From Antennarius striatus (lineage: Eukaryota > Chordata > Actinopteri > Lophiiformes > Antennariidae): a stretch of 64,000 bases of DNA. The first letter of the stretch is position 1. Each line of letters starts with the position of its first letter. Of the stretch, positions 1 through 11,399 are shown piece by piece. The translations under genes and the position numbers were made by a program. Below the pieces are notes generated by a model. It was given only the letters and a program-made list of their open reading frames with translations, made no database searches and was not told the DNA's origin. The stretch is taken from the NCBI RefSeq assembly GCF_040054535.1, contig NC_090798.1, positions 1,492,501 to 1,556,500 of the forward strand. The letters run 5' to 3'.

Positions 1-3000
1 ATCAGCTTCCCTGGGGGGCCTGTGGCTTTAGACTGGGCTCTGGGGCAACTAAGGACGCTGCGCTGGGCCGTGTCAGAGGTAACTAGACCCCCCATTAAAG
101 AAAGTCAAAGAGTAGTTATAGTTAAATATGGGATTAAGATTAGGAAAGTAATGAAACCAGTTCAATATCTCATATATTAGTGAGCATTCGTACCTTTTTA
201 TGCTTTTCAAATCTATATTTAACTTTAATTTGTGTTTCAGATGAACACAAGTTGTTGTTTGTTGTCGTTTTCAGGTCCAGCATCACGACGGCATCACCGG
301 CACCGAGTCTCCAAAGGTGGCAGAGATGTACCTGCAGCATCTCACGCAGGCCGTGATGGGGGTGCAGGAGCTTGTGGCTGCGCTGTTCCTGCTGCCCCAC
401 GACCCGGAGACGGCCAGAGGCCACAGCAGAGGTTTGAACGCTTCATCGACGTCACGCCGCGCCTTAGCACGCTTTAACTTTTAAATAACTTCACGCTCTT
501 GATGCCAGATGCTCGTCAGGCTCTGGAGCAACACGTGATCGTTTACAACCCGTTAGCCTGGAACATCACGGCGATCATCAACTTCACCGTCACCTTCCCC
601 ACCGCCGCCGTCTACGACGAAGATGGACGGCCTGTACCTGCACAGGTAGGGTTTCTATTAATAAAGAGAAAGAGACTCAAAATGCTATAATAATATTTCA
701 CAGGAACCATCTTCCTCCCTCTCGTTGCAGATCCAGAAATCTGCAGAGTCCGACACCACCTATGATCTTTTCTTCGTGGTGGACCTCGGGGGCCTTCAGG
801 ATAGGAAATACCTGATTAAGTTCTGCTCTGGGGGGTCCGGGTGCGGCTGGACCTACGAAGCCACAGCGGTTCTGTTTGAGCGACGCCGCATGCGGGACTC
901 ACCAGGAACAGGAAGTAGACTCCTGCCGGTTCAGAACGGATGCTACGAGCTGATGTTTGACCGGGAGACAAACCTCCTGCACAGCATCACCAACCTGTGA
1001 GACTCTGAGCTTCGGTTTTCTTATTAATTAAAGAGACAAAATACATTTGTTAACTTTTATGATCTAAGCTAATTGTTCATGAGCTGAATTAGGTGGTAGA
1101 TCTGTTTCTGGCTTTAAAGCCAGCATCAATCTGACCTTTGACCTCTCCATAATCCGTGCCAGTGAAGACAGAAGAACGGTAAAGGTGACTCAGGATTTCT
1201 GGGAGTACCACGCCAACGGAGACGTGAAAGCAGGACCCATCTCTGACAACTACATCTTCAGCACCAACTTCTCATCAGTTCGAGCCTACGAGGCCGTAGA
1301 CATGGAGATCATCACTGGAAAGATCATGACGGAGATCAGGCAGCGCTTCTACAAGTTGGCGCGGTTTACTAGTTTCGCACATTCACATTTTGTACTTTTA
1401 TTTGAGCTTTTTTAACATTTTTAATATATTTTTTTTACTCTTTACATCTTCCAGAAAGGAAAGTGATCCAGACTATTCATACGCCGTCACCACCCGCGTC
1501 CCAGAATACTGTGGGAGCGGGCTAGGGTGTTCCAGGCTGGAGCAGACGTATTCTGTCGGACCCCTGGACCTCAACACGGAGGTGGTCCTGAAAACCAGCA
1601 CGTCCTTAAAGAACGACAGGATCCTGCACACGGACGACAACGGCTACCAGATGATGAAGAGGACGTACAGGACGGGCAACAACTCTCTAGCCAGAGTAAG
1701 ATGGGGGCTGATAATTTATTACCACATGCAGGTCGATGTAAATTAATCCGTAAATAATATTTATTATGCAGAACTACTTCCCGATGGTGCGGGCGGCCTA
1801 CATCCAGGACGACCTCAGCAGACTGGTTCTGCTCAGCGACAGAGCTCACGGCGTGTCGAGCCAAAGCAACGGACAACTAGAGGTAAAAATATACTATCCA
1901 ATTAAAATCCTCACAAAAACACACATATTTAGATCCTGTTTTTACCCCCCCCCCCGTCCAAGGTCATGCTCCACCGACGCCTTTGGAACAACTTGCCCTT
2001 TAACCTCAACTACAATCTGACCCTGAACGACACCTCGGTGGTGAAGCCCACCATGTGGATGATGCTGAGCTCCATCAGCTCCACCTCCAGGCTTCACCAG
2101 AGGGAGGCGGTGGAGCTGCAACACAGACCCGTCGTCATGGCAATAGATAAACCTCGTGAGTGATGTTTTTAGGGCTGAAAACTCATTTTTTTAATCAGAA
2201 AAAGTATTTAAATGTTACTTTAAAATTAAAAAATGAAGACCAGTGATGTGTGATGTGCTGTCAGAGAGGTCCTGGCAGGAGAAGGAACCCAGAGGAAGTT
2301 CTCCTGGGCCTTCAGTCGTTCTCCCGCCCAACCTCCACCTGCTCACGCTCAGCATCCCCGGATGGAACTACAGCTCCAACCACGATGTTCATCTGAGACG
2401 CGTTCGCTCAGGTCAGCCGTGAGACGACGCAACGTGTGATTGTTTTTCCACTTGACACGTTATAAACGTGTGATAGCATGTTTTAGGGAAGGACTCGCAC
2501 TCAGAGCCGGACTACAACCGGGTCTGGTTGAGGATCATGCACCTGTTTGAAGAGGGTGAAGACACGGAGCTTTCAAAGCCAGTCAGCATAAACCTGAAGG
2601 TGTTGAAAATGTACCAAAGTTTTAACAGTAAAATTTTGCAGTTTAAAACCAAATTTATGTGATGTTGTTGTTTCTGATGGTCATTTCAGGATGTTCTGCA
2701 GCAGATAGGGGAGGTTAAAGTGATGGAGGAGCGTTCTCTCACAGGAACCTGGGATATCACCAGTCTGAAGAGATGGAAGTGGAAGACCGCTGATAACTCA
2801 GAAACCAGTGAGACAACCTTTAAATATAAGAACAAATCACATTAAAACGACTGATAATAATAATAATAAAAACCTCGCTGACTCTGTTTTCTTTATCTCA
2901 GGCAACAGAGGCTGTCAGAGTTGTGGAGACGATGCGTTCACTGTCACCATCTACCCCAAAGAAATCAGAACCTTCTTCATTCACTTTGCATCCACAAACT

Positions 3001-3005
3001 TTTAG
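1..3005 (+). CDS. man2b2: man2b2, epididymis-type (class II) alpha-mannosidase, C-terminal part, 5' cut by window edge
   Basis: Glycoside hydrolase family 38 alpha-mannosidase of the MAN2B2 type, which trims alpha-mannose from N-glycans and is lysosomal or secreted in mammals. Twelve coding exons read through in frame with GT-AG junctions: 1-78, 275-431, 509-645, 731-996, 1163-1354, 1455-1695, 1772-1882, 1963-2155, 2265-2411, 2487-2599, 2690-2807, 2902-3005. Diagnostic blocks that I recall from mammalian MAN2B2 are [10 protein letters not shown] (end of the catalytic part), [48 protein letters not shown] and the C-terminal [12 protein letters not shown] before the stop at 3003-3005. The N-terminal catalytic domain lies upstream of the window. 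Lysosomal MAN2B1 was considered, but the C-terminal blocks fit MAN2B2 better. No breaks are seen, so the gene looks intact in the visible part. Confidence 0.93.
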
Positions 3006-3142
3006 GTTGAGTCTTCTGTAAAGATGGAATGTCTTTTGAGACAGTTTGATTCTGTTGTGAAGATGTCGCCTGCTAAACTGTTGATTGATGCTCCTTTTGT
3101 ATTTATTTGTGAACAAGCACTAATCTGTAAAAAGCACTCACT

Positions 3143-3148
3143 GAATAA
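3143..3148 (+). terminator. man2b2: man2b2 polyadenylation signal AATAAA
   Basis: A canonical AATAAA stands 138 nt after the man2b2 stop codon, giving a short 3'UTR that probably ends near 3165-3175. Confidence 0.75.
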
Positions 3149-3174
3149 AATTATCTTTGTCATATGTCTGACAT

Positions 3175-4072
3175 GACGAGCACAGTCTAGTTTCATGTGT
3201 GTTTTTTTGGGTTGTTTTTTTGTTGTTAAGCTTTAATTATAAAGAGGTAACATGAAATTTCACATTTTAAATGGCCAGAAATGTTCACCTCCTTGTGTTG
3301 TGGGGAAGAGATATCACTTTTCTCATCATAAAATTAGATAATATTTTCCTCAAAATTAGAATTGGCTTTAAATACAAAAGCCTGGTCTCATGGACCCTCA
3401 TTAGCATGAGTGATGTTACCCTTATGTTAGTTTTGGTACGAAGGTAAAGTTATTTTCTGCAAAATTAAGAAGTTGTTTAAAATATAGAAGTCTAACAAAT
3501 TTATTAACATAAATCTTTGTTTAGCATTATATTTTTTACCAGGCTACGCTAATCATCTTATGGACCTCGGGAAGCATGAGAATTATATTGCTATTGTCAT
3601 TTAACTTAAATTAATAATATATAATAATAATATAATAATAATAATAATAATATAATTATAATTAATAATTTAATTTAATTTCAATTAAAATAGCTTTAAA
3701 TGATGAATAAAAATAAAGACTGACACTGTTCTCTCAGCAAGGAACGGAAAATTTTTTTAATGGTTTTACATAGCCTTTAAATAAAGTTGTAATCTAAAAT
3801 ACTATAAATCACATTTAATATTTTGGTGTTAATATTATCAGTTAATTTAGTGTCAGTGAAGCTGTCATGTCCCCTCTTGACCACTAGGGGCTCCCTCGCC
3901 CCGATAGACCCGCCTCACGCCGCGGCAGACGAGCCAACACCCGGGAGGAGAACCGCCTCGGTGCGTCCGACCGCTGCCGGAACCACAGGCCGGACCACAG
4001 GAGGTGACTTAACCCGTGAACGCGTCATGAGCCCCCGCGGAGGAGCCGCCATCGTCTGCGGTTCGCTTCAGG
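3175..4072. other. man2b2 to next gene spacer; GC-rich putative promoter at its right end
   Basis: 3175-3870 is AT-rich with a run of ATA/TAA repeats around 3610-3680 and no recognisable gene. From about 3880 composition changes sharply: 3880-4075 is GC- and CpG-rich and runs directly into the short first coding exon of the next gene, so it is the best promoter/5'UTR candidate. Transcription in the same direction as man2b2 is inferred. Confidence 0.5.
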
Positions 4073-6632
4073 ATGAGCAGTGTGAGTCGTTTCCGGTTGA
4101 TCAGATCCGTATCAGAATTGGAATCAATCATGAATCGATTATGGTTGATGCATTTCGTGACGCACGGTGTCACGTGACACGCGTTTGCTGTATATTTTCT
4201 TTGTTCGCGTTCCAAAAATGTGAACGCAGTCAAAGGATGCTGGGAGGAGGTTGCTAGGATACCAGTCAGGGAGAGATGGGAGGGGGTGGGAGGTTTCTCC
4301 TTGTGGATTTAGATTAAGACTACCGAAAAAAATTATCTTTTGTGCGATTTTTCTTCTTCTTTTTTAATTTAAAATTTCTTTTTATTTTAATTTTTAATTT
4401 TGTTTGTCCCTTAAAAATGAAAACATCCCCTCTCTGACTAGAAAAGGGAAAAGGAGCAGAGGAGGAAACTGCAGCACTTCCTGAGTGACCTGGCACTGCT
4501 GGGGTCATTGCAGGCGAGTACATTTAAGTTTTTTAACATGTTCATTTATTTAAATATTTCTTAGAATTAAACCTTGTCTCTGTTGCAGGGCTTCAAATAT
4601 TTCCAACCTTGGTTGAGAGGCAAAGAGGAGGTGCTGCTGACGGTGGTCAACGAGGATCTGGTCAGATTTTACTGAGACATTTCATGTATTAAAGAAGACA
4701 AAGAATTGACATGAATGCTACACATTCTCTATAAAATATACATTTTGGGACTATAATATTATGCGTTAAATTCTGCCTTATAAATAAATGTAACCATCGT
4801 TTCCTTGGCGACTCATGCATGTTTGCCCGTTCTGCAGGGATGGCGTTCCCCGGGTTTTGCCGTCTCCAGAGCCTCGTCCTACTCCTCCACCAGCAGCTGC
4901 AACAGCAGCGATGTCTCCCCCAGCAGCAGCTCCCCCAGCCTGGATAGCCGGAGCAGCTCCCCCCTACCCGGGGAGCCCATTGGTGCCCGAGACCCTCCGG
5001 TGCACACGGTCACTAAGGTGCAGCCAAAAACTACCAGGTGAGTTATGTCGGGGAATGTCCTGGAGATTCGGGCTCATAACTATGATTGATTGATTGATTG
5101 ATTATCCTCTTTTCCATCTCCTCAGGAGCCCCAGCAGTGAGGAGCATCTCCTCCCAGCCTCTCCCAGTGAAAGAGAGATCGCAGTGCCGGCAAGTTCATC
5201 AGTCAGACGCTTTGGATTTAAATATTAACTCCCAGCTCCGTCACATCTTCTACTTCTATCCCCAACAGGAAGTGAACTGCACGCTCTTTTTACTCGCCGG
5301 CTACGTCAAATACGGGCGTCCCTACGCCTGGATTCGCTCCAATCACGAGCGCCTGGTGAACATCGGAGGCACGGATTCGATGGTGAAGGACACCCCCATG
5401 AAGCTCAAGTCCATCTCGGACTGGCAGACCAGAGGTATGGATCAACGATTACACCGTTTTCCATGAGCTGAATCAGAGTCACACGTGTGGACTTTAAACG
5501 TCTCGCTGCTGACCTGTGGGTCAGGTGGTGGAAAAACGCTCCGGGGGCTTGAGTGGGAATAAATTAAATTCATCGTGGACATAAACAAATGTTTACCTCT
5601 GGTTTGTTGTTCCTGTTGGTTCAGGTATTCGTGTGTGGGACGTTGTGAGCGAGCTGGTGTGTTTGTGCACCGTTCCCTCCCCCTCCAACCCCTTCGCCCT
5701 GGACATGCGTTACATCCAAAACCTTCCCCTCCCCGACCGGTTCCTGGTCACCGGCGCCCTCCTCAACTTCCTGGAGATGTACGTGGTGTACGGGAACCGG
5801 GATGAGCTGCACTACGATAAAGGTGGGGCGGTGTGGAGAGAACAGCTGGGTCTAGTTTAAAGTTAACAGAATACTGATGGTGAAAGACTTGGATTTTCTA
5901 TTCTATTATTATTATTATTATAGTTGTGACCGGCAGGTGGTGCTGTTTACACAGTTTAATGGGCTCAGGCGTTCAGCAGGAAGTCAAGTCCCTTTGTATA
6001 TTAGGTATATTGTTAAATAGTGTTTTACAAACAATCTAAATGGCTCTATTTAACAAAAATGCGGAATTCTTTCCTTAAATACACCAAACTGCAGTCTCAA
6101 AATGATTCAACTCCTTAATGATAATAATCTCTAGTACTTTTTACAGTATTTTGCTGTTAAAACTGCAGATGTGACGTATATCCAGACACCAGCCTCTGGC
6201 AGAATTTTAACACATTCCTAAAAGGAAAAAGCCTCCAGTTCTGTAATATTTGTGGGATTATGTATAATCTTAACAGATTATAATTTTTTTTTAAAATTTT
6301 GACATGCCCAGAATAAGTCAGGACTTCATCTGGAACAGTCTTAATGTACTTAAGTGATTTTTCATCTGAATTGTCTCTGATGAGGAATATTTGAAAGATT
6401 TTGAGTTGAAAACTCAGTAAAAAGTTACTGATAAATAAAAAAAATTTCCAGTAAAGCTGGAAATGAATGTTAGCCGTGCTTGTAAATAACTGGTTTCATG
6501 ATTTTCCACCTTTCAGTGGTGGAAGAAGTGAAACCTCTGAGGCGTCTTCACGTCCAGTCGCTGATGGAGCTGCAGCGACGCAGAGAGAACGCCGGACCGA
6601 CGGCGGCTCCGGATTCGTCCGGAGATGAGTGA
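4073..6632 (+). CDS. Conserved unnamed vertebrate-type protein, 298 codons, eight exons
   Basis: I do not recognise this protein. The exon chain is consistent in phase: 4073-4081, 4442-4513, 4589-4660, 4838-5037, 5126-5189, 5269-5434, 5625-5822, 6517-6632 (stop 6630-6632). It starts M-S-S at a 9-nt coding exon; a basic helix follows (KREKEQRRKLQHFLSDLALL), then GFKYFQPWLRGKEE, a Ser-rich low-complexity linker (about residues 60-100), and a folded C-terminal half containing LFLLAGYVKYGRPYAWIRSN, GIRVWDVVSELVCLC and LEMYVVYGNRDELHYDK, ending in an acidic tail. Codon use and conserved-looking splice sites argue for a real gene. Exons 2 and 5 end at GC rather than GT donors (4514-4515 and 5190-5191). 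No signal peptide or membrane segment is evident, so it is probably intracellular. The start and the first two exons are the least certain. Confidence 0.72.
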
Positions 6633-6691
6633 TCATGTGATCCACCATCAAATACCCTCAGTGCATTTTGTAGAGCGTGAAGCTCAAACCT

Positions 6692-6697
6692 ATTAAA
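6692..6697 (+). terminator. Variant poly(A) signal ATTAAA after the unnamed gene
   Basis: ATTAAA lies 60 nt after the stop at 6632. No AATAAA is present on this strand in the next few hundred bases, so this variant is the best candidate for the 3' end of the + strand gene. Confidence 0.4.
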
Positions 6698-6994
6698 CCC
6701 CAGTTTGTGAAGAGAACCAAACATTTATTTTGAGCCGAATCGGTTTTATTCCAGAATCATGTCGTTTTGCAAGAGCTGCAGAAAAAACCCTGGGAAAACC
6801 AGTCACATGACTCAGATTAAACATCCCAGGACCTCTTTGGACGTTTTGCCCCGTTACCCAAAAACCCCTTCTCCCACTTTCAAGCCAAATATAGAATTTT
6901 AAACACATCCAGCTCCACAGAGGCTAAAAGGTGCTGAAATGTTTATCCTTCTGAAATTCAAAACAGCGTAAAGGCAAAAATGTTGTATAAAAAC

Positions 6995-8018
6995 TTTATT
7001 ATTCCATAAAATACATATTTAAATATGTACAATGACATAAAAACAGTACATTGATAAAAACATGCCTTAAAGCAGGCACTCTGAGCCCACTGGAGGGGGG
7101 GGCTGTGCCACTTGTTACCGAGAGTTAAAAACAAACTGATAAAAACTTGGATGCACGATAAAAACAAATTAAAAAAATATATATATAAAAGGAAATGATT
7201 CCAGCTTAAACAACAACTGAAACAGTTAAATGGCTTCAGTGATCATCGACGTGGAGAAGATGCCCCCCCCCCCGTCTCCGTTCTCCCTCAGTTGGAATGC
7301 AGGTTAAAATTTTGTAAATTCCACACAGAGGCTCCACGTGAGAACACAGCGTTCCCATTGTTGGGACGTTTTCCACCGTAACGCTGATAATTCACGACGG
7401 TTCAGACGTTTCCCTCCCCAGCAGGGTGGAGCTGTGGTTGTGAAGAAGGTTGTGAAGGGATTTTAAACCAGGAGGTGCAGGAAGACTCGATGTAGCAGGA
7501 AACGACCAAAATGATGCGTTCAGGGGTCGCGTTTTACCGTTGGAAACTTGGATGACATTTGTTTGACATCCGATTTCAAAAAATGTTTCTACTTTTTGTC
7601 CATCTACGCTTAAAATAGAGACGAGCTCAATGATCGTTCTTCACCAATGTCAGATAAATAAAAGTCAGCCTTCAAAATAAAGTCCTTGTCATCTTCTTCC
7701 AGTTGTTAGTTGTTTTTGAGGGATACTGGCATCGCCAAAGTCTTTATTATCAAGTAGGCAACTTAAAAATCAAGAAGCCAAACTAAATAAAATTGAATAT
7801 CCCAGGAAATGAAGCGTTTGGCTGAAGTCAGAGTCCGTCAGCAGCATCCTGCGTCACCACGGACGCCAAAACCGGCAGAAGTTCTTACGATCACCGATTA
7901 GAACGTCCTCCAACAGACAGTCGTGTTTCCAGCTTTAGATCTGGACCAGTTTCATCCCGTTTTGTCCCACCAGCGCCATCATCAGGTTAATGCGTCCCCC
8001 CCCCCAGTCTGAAGGGGT
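6995..8018 (-). other. 3'UTR of the PTB-domain gene with poly(A) signal at 6995-7000
   Basis: On the minus strand AATAAA (TTTATT at 6995-7000 on +) lies about 1.0 kb downstream of the stop codon at 8019-8021. The interval has no open coding signal and is moderately AT-rich, as expected of a 3'UTR. The gene is convergent with the + strand gene ending at 6632, leaving under 400 bp between their 3' ends. Confidence 0.5.
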
Positions 8019-9298
8019 TCAGTTCCAGCTGTTGGATCCTCTTCTGCTCAGCGTCCTGATGGGGCTGTGAGACACCGAGCCCCTCTTCCTCCAGCGAGCT
8101 GGAAGACAAGAAGGCGAAGGGGGGAGGCCCGTCAGCGTGGGAGCTAAAAGTTAGCGCGGGAGCTAAAAGTTTTTTTAGTTTAAAAACTAAAAAACTAAAC
8201 TAAAATAGTGCAGGAGATTTTAAAAAAAACAATTACTGAAGCAATTACTTTGTTTTATTTTTTTTTAATTAAAAAAATATTAAATTAGCGCGGGAACTAA
8301 AACAATTAGCGCTGGAAATGTTTTTTGTCACTGTCACTAAATTTGCTTCTTTCGGCCGAAATCTTGTCTTAAAAATAAACTTTTCAGAAACTTTAATATT
8401 TACATTTACCAAACCACAACGGAGGAAAAAAAAATAACACTAGGTTAGCTAGTCCTAGCGACTAGCCTATCTTAGCTACCTTTATAGCTTTTTAAGTTCA
8501 TGTGGTCAGGTGAATTCCTGAAGTATTTAATGCTATAAAATTCAAACATTTCTCTAGCTTCTCCACTTTGGTTAATCGTCGTTCGCGTCTCACCTTTCCC
8601 GAGGCTAGCTGGCAGCGTGGCGCTCTTGGCGATGGTGGGAGCGTTGGGCGAGTCGTCGCCCCGTTGCCCCCTGGCGTCGCCCGGCTGCAGCGTGGCCGAG
8701 CCGTCCTGCTGCCAGTCGCTCAGCGCCCGCTGGAACGAACGCGCCAGACACGCCGTCATGTCTTTGGCGCGCTCCGCCCGGCTGCACCAGAACACGCGGC
8801 ACTGCAGCTGCTGGCCCTGATGTTTGCAGATGTACAGGAAGACGTTGGGCCGCCGGGCGTCGGCCGCGCAGTAGGCGATGTCCTGCAGGTAGGTCTTGGT
8901 GAGCTGGCGGCCCGTGCTCAGCTCCTTCACCTCCACGTACCGCGGGCGCACCACCAGGGCGTGGTCCTTGCTCAGCTTCTTCCCGTTGGCGATGCCGTCC
9001 AGCAGGTGGTTGATGGCGTCCTGCGCCTGCTCGCGCTCCAGGGAGAAGATCTTCTCCGTCCCCAGGTAGTGGACCTTGAACAGGGGGTCGCCGTGGGACA
9101 GAGACTCCGTTCGGTCGCGGCGGAACCGGCGCCGCAACGCCGCCGGCGAGTTCTTCAAGGTCTGCATGAGGTGGAAGGTGCTGAGGGACATGACGCGCTT
9201 CAAGCTGGGTTGGGGAGGGATCTTCAGGGAGGGGGTCGGATGGTCGTCTTCAGAGACCTTCCAGCGTTCTGGAGCGCAGCTGCTTCCACGGATTTGAT
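8019..9298 (-). CDS. PTB/PID-domain adaptor protein (225 codons from internal Met), two coding exons
   Basis: Minus-strand exons 9298-8594 and 8098-8019 join in phase 1 (donor GGGAAAG/GTGAGA, acceptor CTTCCAG). If translation starts at the Met at 9191-9189 (purine at -3), the product is 225 aa. The exon is open to a CAG acceptor at 9299, so an upstream coding exon is possible. Residues about 35-165 read as a phosphotyrosine-binding (PTB/PID) fold: FKVHYLGTEKIF (first strand with the YLG signature), QDIAYCAADARRPNVFLYIC, LQCRVFWCSRAERAKDM and the closing amphipathic helix ACLARSFQRALSDW. The tail is Ser/Arg-rich (RKRGSVSHSPIRTLSRRGS). Such proteins couple NPxY-type receptor tails to trafficking or signalling. 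LDLRAP1-, FAM43- and PID1-like families are all possible; I cannot choose between them. Confidence 0.8.
8100..8592 (-). other. Intron of the PTB-domain gene
   Basis: AT-rich stretch between the two coding exons. It contains short near-repeats of a TTAGCGCGGGAGCTAAAA-type phrase at about 8151-8170 and 8284-8300, and nothing else recognisable. Confidence 0.5.
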
Positions 9299-9399
9299 CT
9301 GAAATAAAAGGACAATAAAATGAATCCAAACTGTAAACACCCTAAAATTAAAGTTCAGAGGTCACATGACCACCCCCCATCATTAACACCACTGGTTTC

Positions 9400-9720
9400 T
9401 GGACGTCTTATGCAACACCAACATCTGGGCCCCCCAGCGCCGCCCGTTCTCCATTGTGTTCAAGTTGTTTTTCCACCCTTTCTCTTTTCTCCCCCATTCT
9501 TTCAACATCCTCGCTCTGTTCCTCAGAAGCCGGTCGCACACAGAACCGCCGACCGCTCCAAGGCGGGGGCCATTGTTTGTCAAGCTCCCTCTGCAGGAAA
9601 CAGCTTTGCAATCCCCCTCCTAAATATTTCTCCTGCAAACAATAGCATACCTCTGAGAGTATTTCAACTCACACTGGGGTACAAGATGACCCCGGACAGA
9701 CACTCATCCAGTTACACATG
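9400..9720. promoter_or_regulatory. Balanced-composition block upstream of the PTB exon, possible conserved enhancer
   Basis: About 300 bp of non-repetitive, non-coding sequence containing two opposed SOX-like sites (CCATTGTTTG near 9571 and AAACAATAG near 9640) and a CTCCTAAATATTTCTCC phrase. It lies in the probable first intron of the PTB gene. No evidence for transcription is visible; the regulatory role is a guess from composition. Confidence 0.25.
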
Positions 9721-10384
9721 TGCTTTAAACTGAGACTACTTTCACTGAGAAGCACACAAATTAAGCTGGAAGCAAAATTTCATTATAGAGATTAAAAAGA
9801 TTATTTATCAGATATTTGTTGTATTATTTTGTTTACACCTCATTGCAACCCAACCACAACAGTCAAAGTTCACCCAGTGACTGCGAGGATACCTTGAAAG
9901 TAATCCCCAGTACCTATAAACATTTTTTTCTGTAGACAAACTAAAGATTATATGTATTATTACCCGATACTTCATTTTAAATATACGTAAAAATAAAATT
10001 ACGCAGGGCGCAAGCTGCGCCTTGAATAAAACATACGTGCGTCTAGTGGGCAATGGCAAACCACTAAAAACAACTTTAAAATAGAGTTATTTCAATTTCT
10101 TTTAATGCCGAATTAACCCACAGAAATTGTTGATTATGAAAAAACTTTAAAATCATTTGATAGATGTGGATTTTTTTTGTAATAAGCGAGATAACTATAA
10201 ATTAGTAGATTTTCAAGTGCGGTTCGGTGAACCCCGGAGCGTCAGCTGCTAAAAGTTAACAGTCATATTTTTGAATTCTTTTTCCTGAACCAACGCATCG
10301 ATTAAAACGTATTTCATGAAAAAAAAAAGTCTTAATTTATTAAAATATATATTTATTTTCAAAAATATTTACCTGGCCACAGTT

Positions 10385-10700
10385 TCATGCAAACGACGTC
10401 CTCGTTCGTCTCAGGTGAACCGAAGCCGATCGTGGCCACGCAGGGAAGAGAAAGCTCTCCCGGTCGTAAAACAGTCGATAATCAATCGATATCGATCAAG
10501 TCTGGTTAAACCCTCATGTTTCTCTGCGGGGGCTCCTCGTTCCACGCGTTTTTGTATCCCGTGGACTGATTCATTCTCTGCTCGGTCGTTCAGGCGCGAC
10601 TGAATCACGGAACCCGTGGGAAGAGGTTTAAGTAGCGTGGGCGCGCTCCCGTCACTCAAGTGAACGCGCACCGGCGTGGAAACGGGGAAGAGGCTGAAGG
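10385..10700 (-). promoter_or_regulatory. GC-rich candidate promoter/5' exon of the PTB-domain gene
   Basis: A CpG-richer island in AT-rich surroundings, upstream on the minus strand of the exon that begins with an acceptor at 9299. It holds GC boxes and E-box-like sites. It is the only promoter-like patch within several kilobases, so it is the likeliest 5' end of the PTB gene, but I could not fix a donor site or a transcription start. Confidence 0.35.
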
Positions 10701-10984
10701 ACAGATGATTTATTAGAGAACCAGCAGGAACAGCGAGGTGGATAACAATTAACCAACATTTAGTGGGTTACTGGAACTGCTGTCTGAAAGAAATTTATTA
10801 TATTTATTATATTTAATAATAAAGATTTATTATGTAATTATTTGCAAACACGTGTAGTCAGTATATTTGTAATTTATTTGCTTTAAAGCTAATTTATATT
10901 CCCTCTAGGTGCAAAAATATTTCAGTTTCAAAATATATATATATATTTGAACACCAAAGGCTTCCATGCTAATGTTAGCATTGC

Positions 10985-11000
10985 ATCCACCAGAGGGCAG
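10985..11000. promoter_or_regulatory. CTCF-like motif
   Basis: CCACCAGAGGGCAGT closely matches the CTCF core as I remember it (CCACYAGRGGGCGC). It is a single site in a gene-poor stretch; no occupancy evidence exists here. Confidence 0.4.
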
Positions 11001-11209
11001 TAAAGAGTCAAACGTTTCCACAACGCCGAATCAAACACGGACGCAATGCAAACATCGAACACGACGCAACGCATGAATGGAGAGTTTTCATTAATAATAA
11101 TTTTTTGAAGCCCTCTTCGTTGTGTTTGTAGAAATTTAGCATGCCTTGCTCTTTCATGGCTGCACTGCCCCCCTGTGGTTGGGGGTGTTACTGACCACCA
11201 CTCAACCAT

Positions 11210-11390
11210 TGACCTTAAAAGAGGTCAAGGTCACATTTTCACTTTTATACCTTTTTAGGTACACATCTCGGAAACCCGATGAGATATAATCACAAAAGCA
11301 ACATTTTCAGGAAGCCAGAGGCACAACGTGTAGGTCAGGGTAAAATTTTGAATTCAGGTGTGTTGCGGGATGTTGCAGTCTGACTGCCTT
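11210..11390 (-). repeat. Dispersed repeat with TCAAGGTCA motif, related to 49.9-50.2 kb
   Basis: Reverse-complemented, this stretch shares with 49890-50120 the phrases CTGAATTCAAAATTTTACC (versus CTGAATCCAAAATGTTACC), CAACATCC and a GACCTTGACC block, so both are copies of one interspersed element. The family is not identified. Confidence 0.45.
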
Positions 11391-11399
11391 GTTTTCTCT

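Noticed and set aside
8568-9302. 244-codon plus-strand frame opposite the PTB exon
   Set aside because: Shadow of the GC-rich coding exon on the minus strand, which has the recognisable PTB wording and splice sites.
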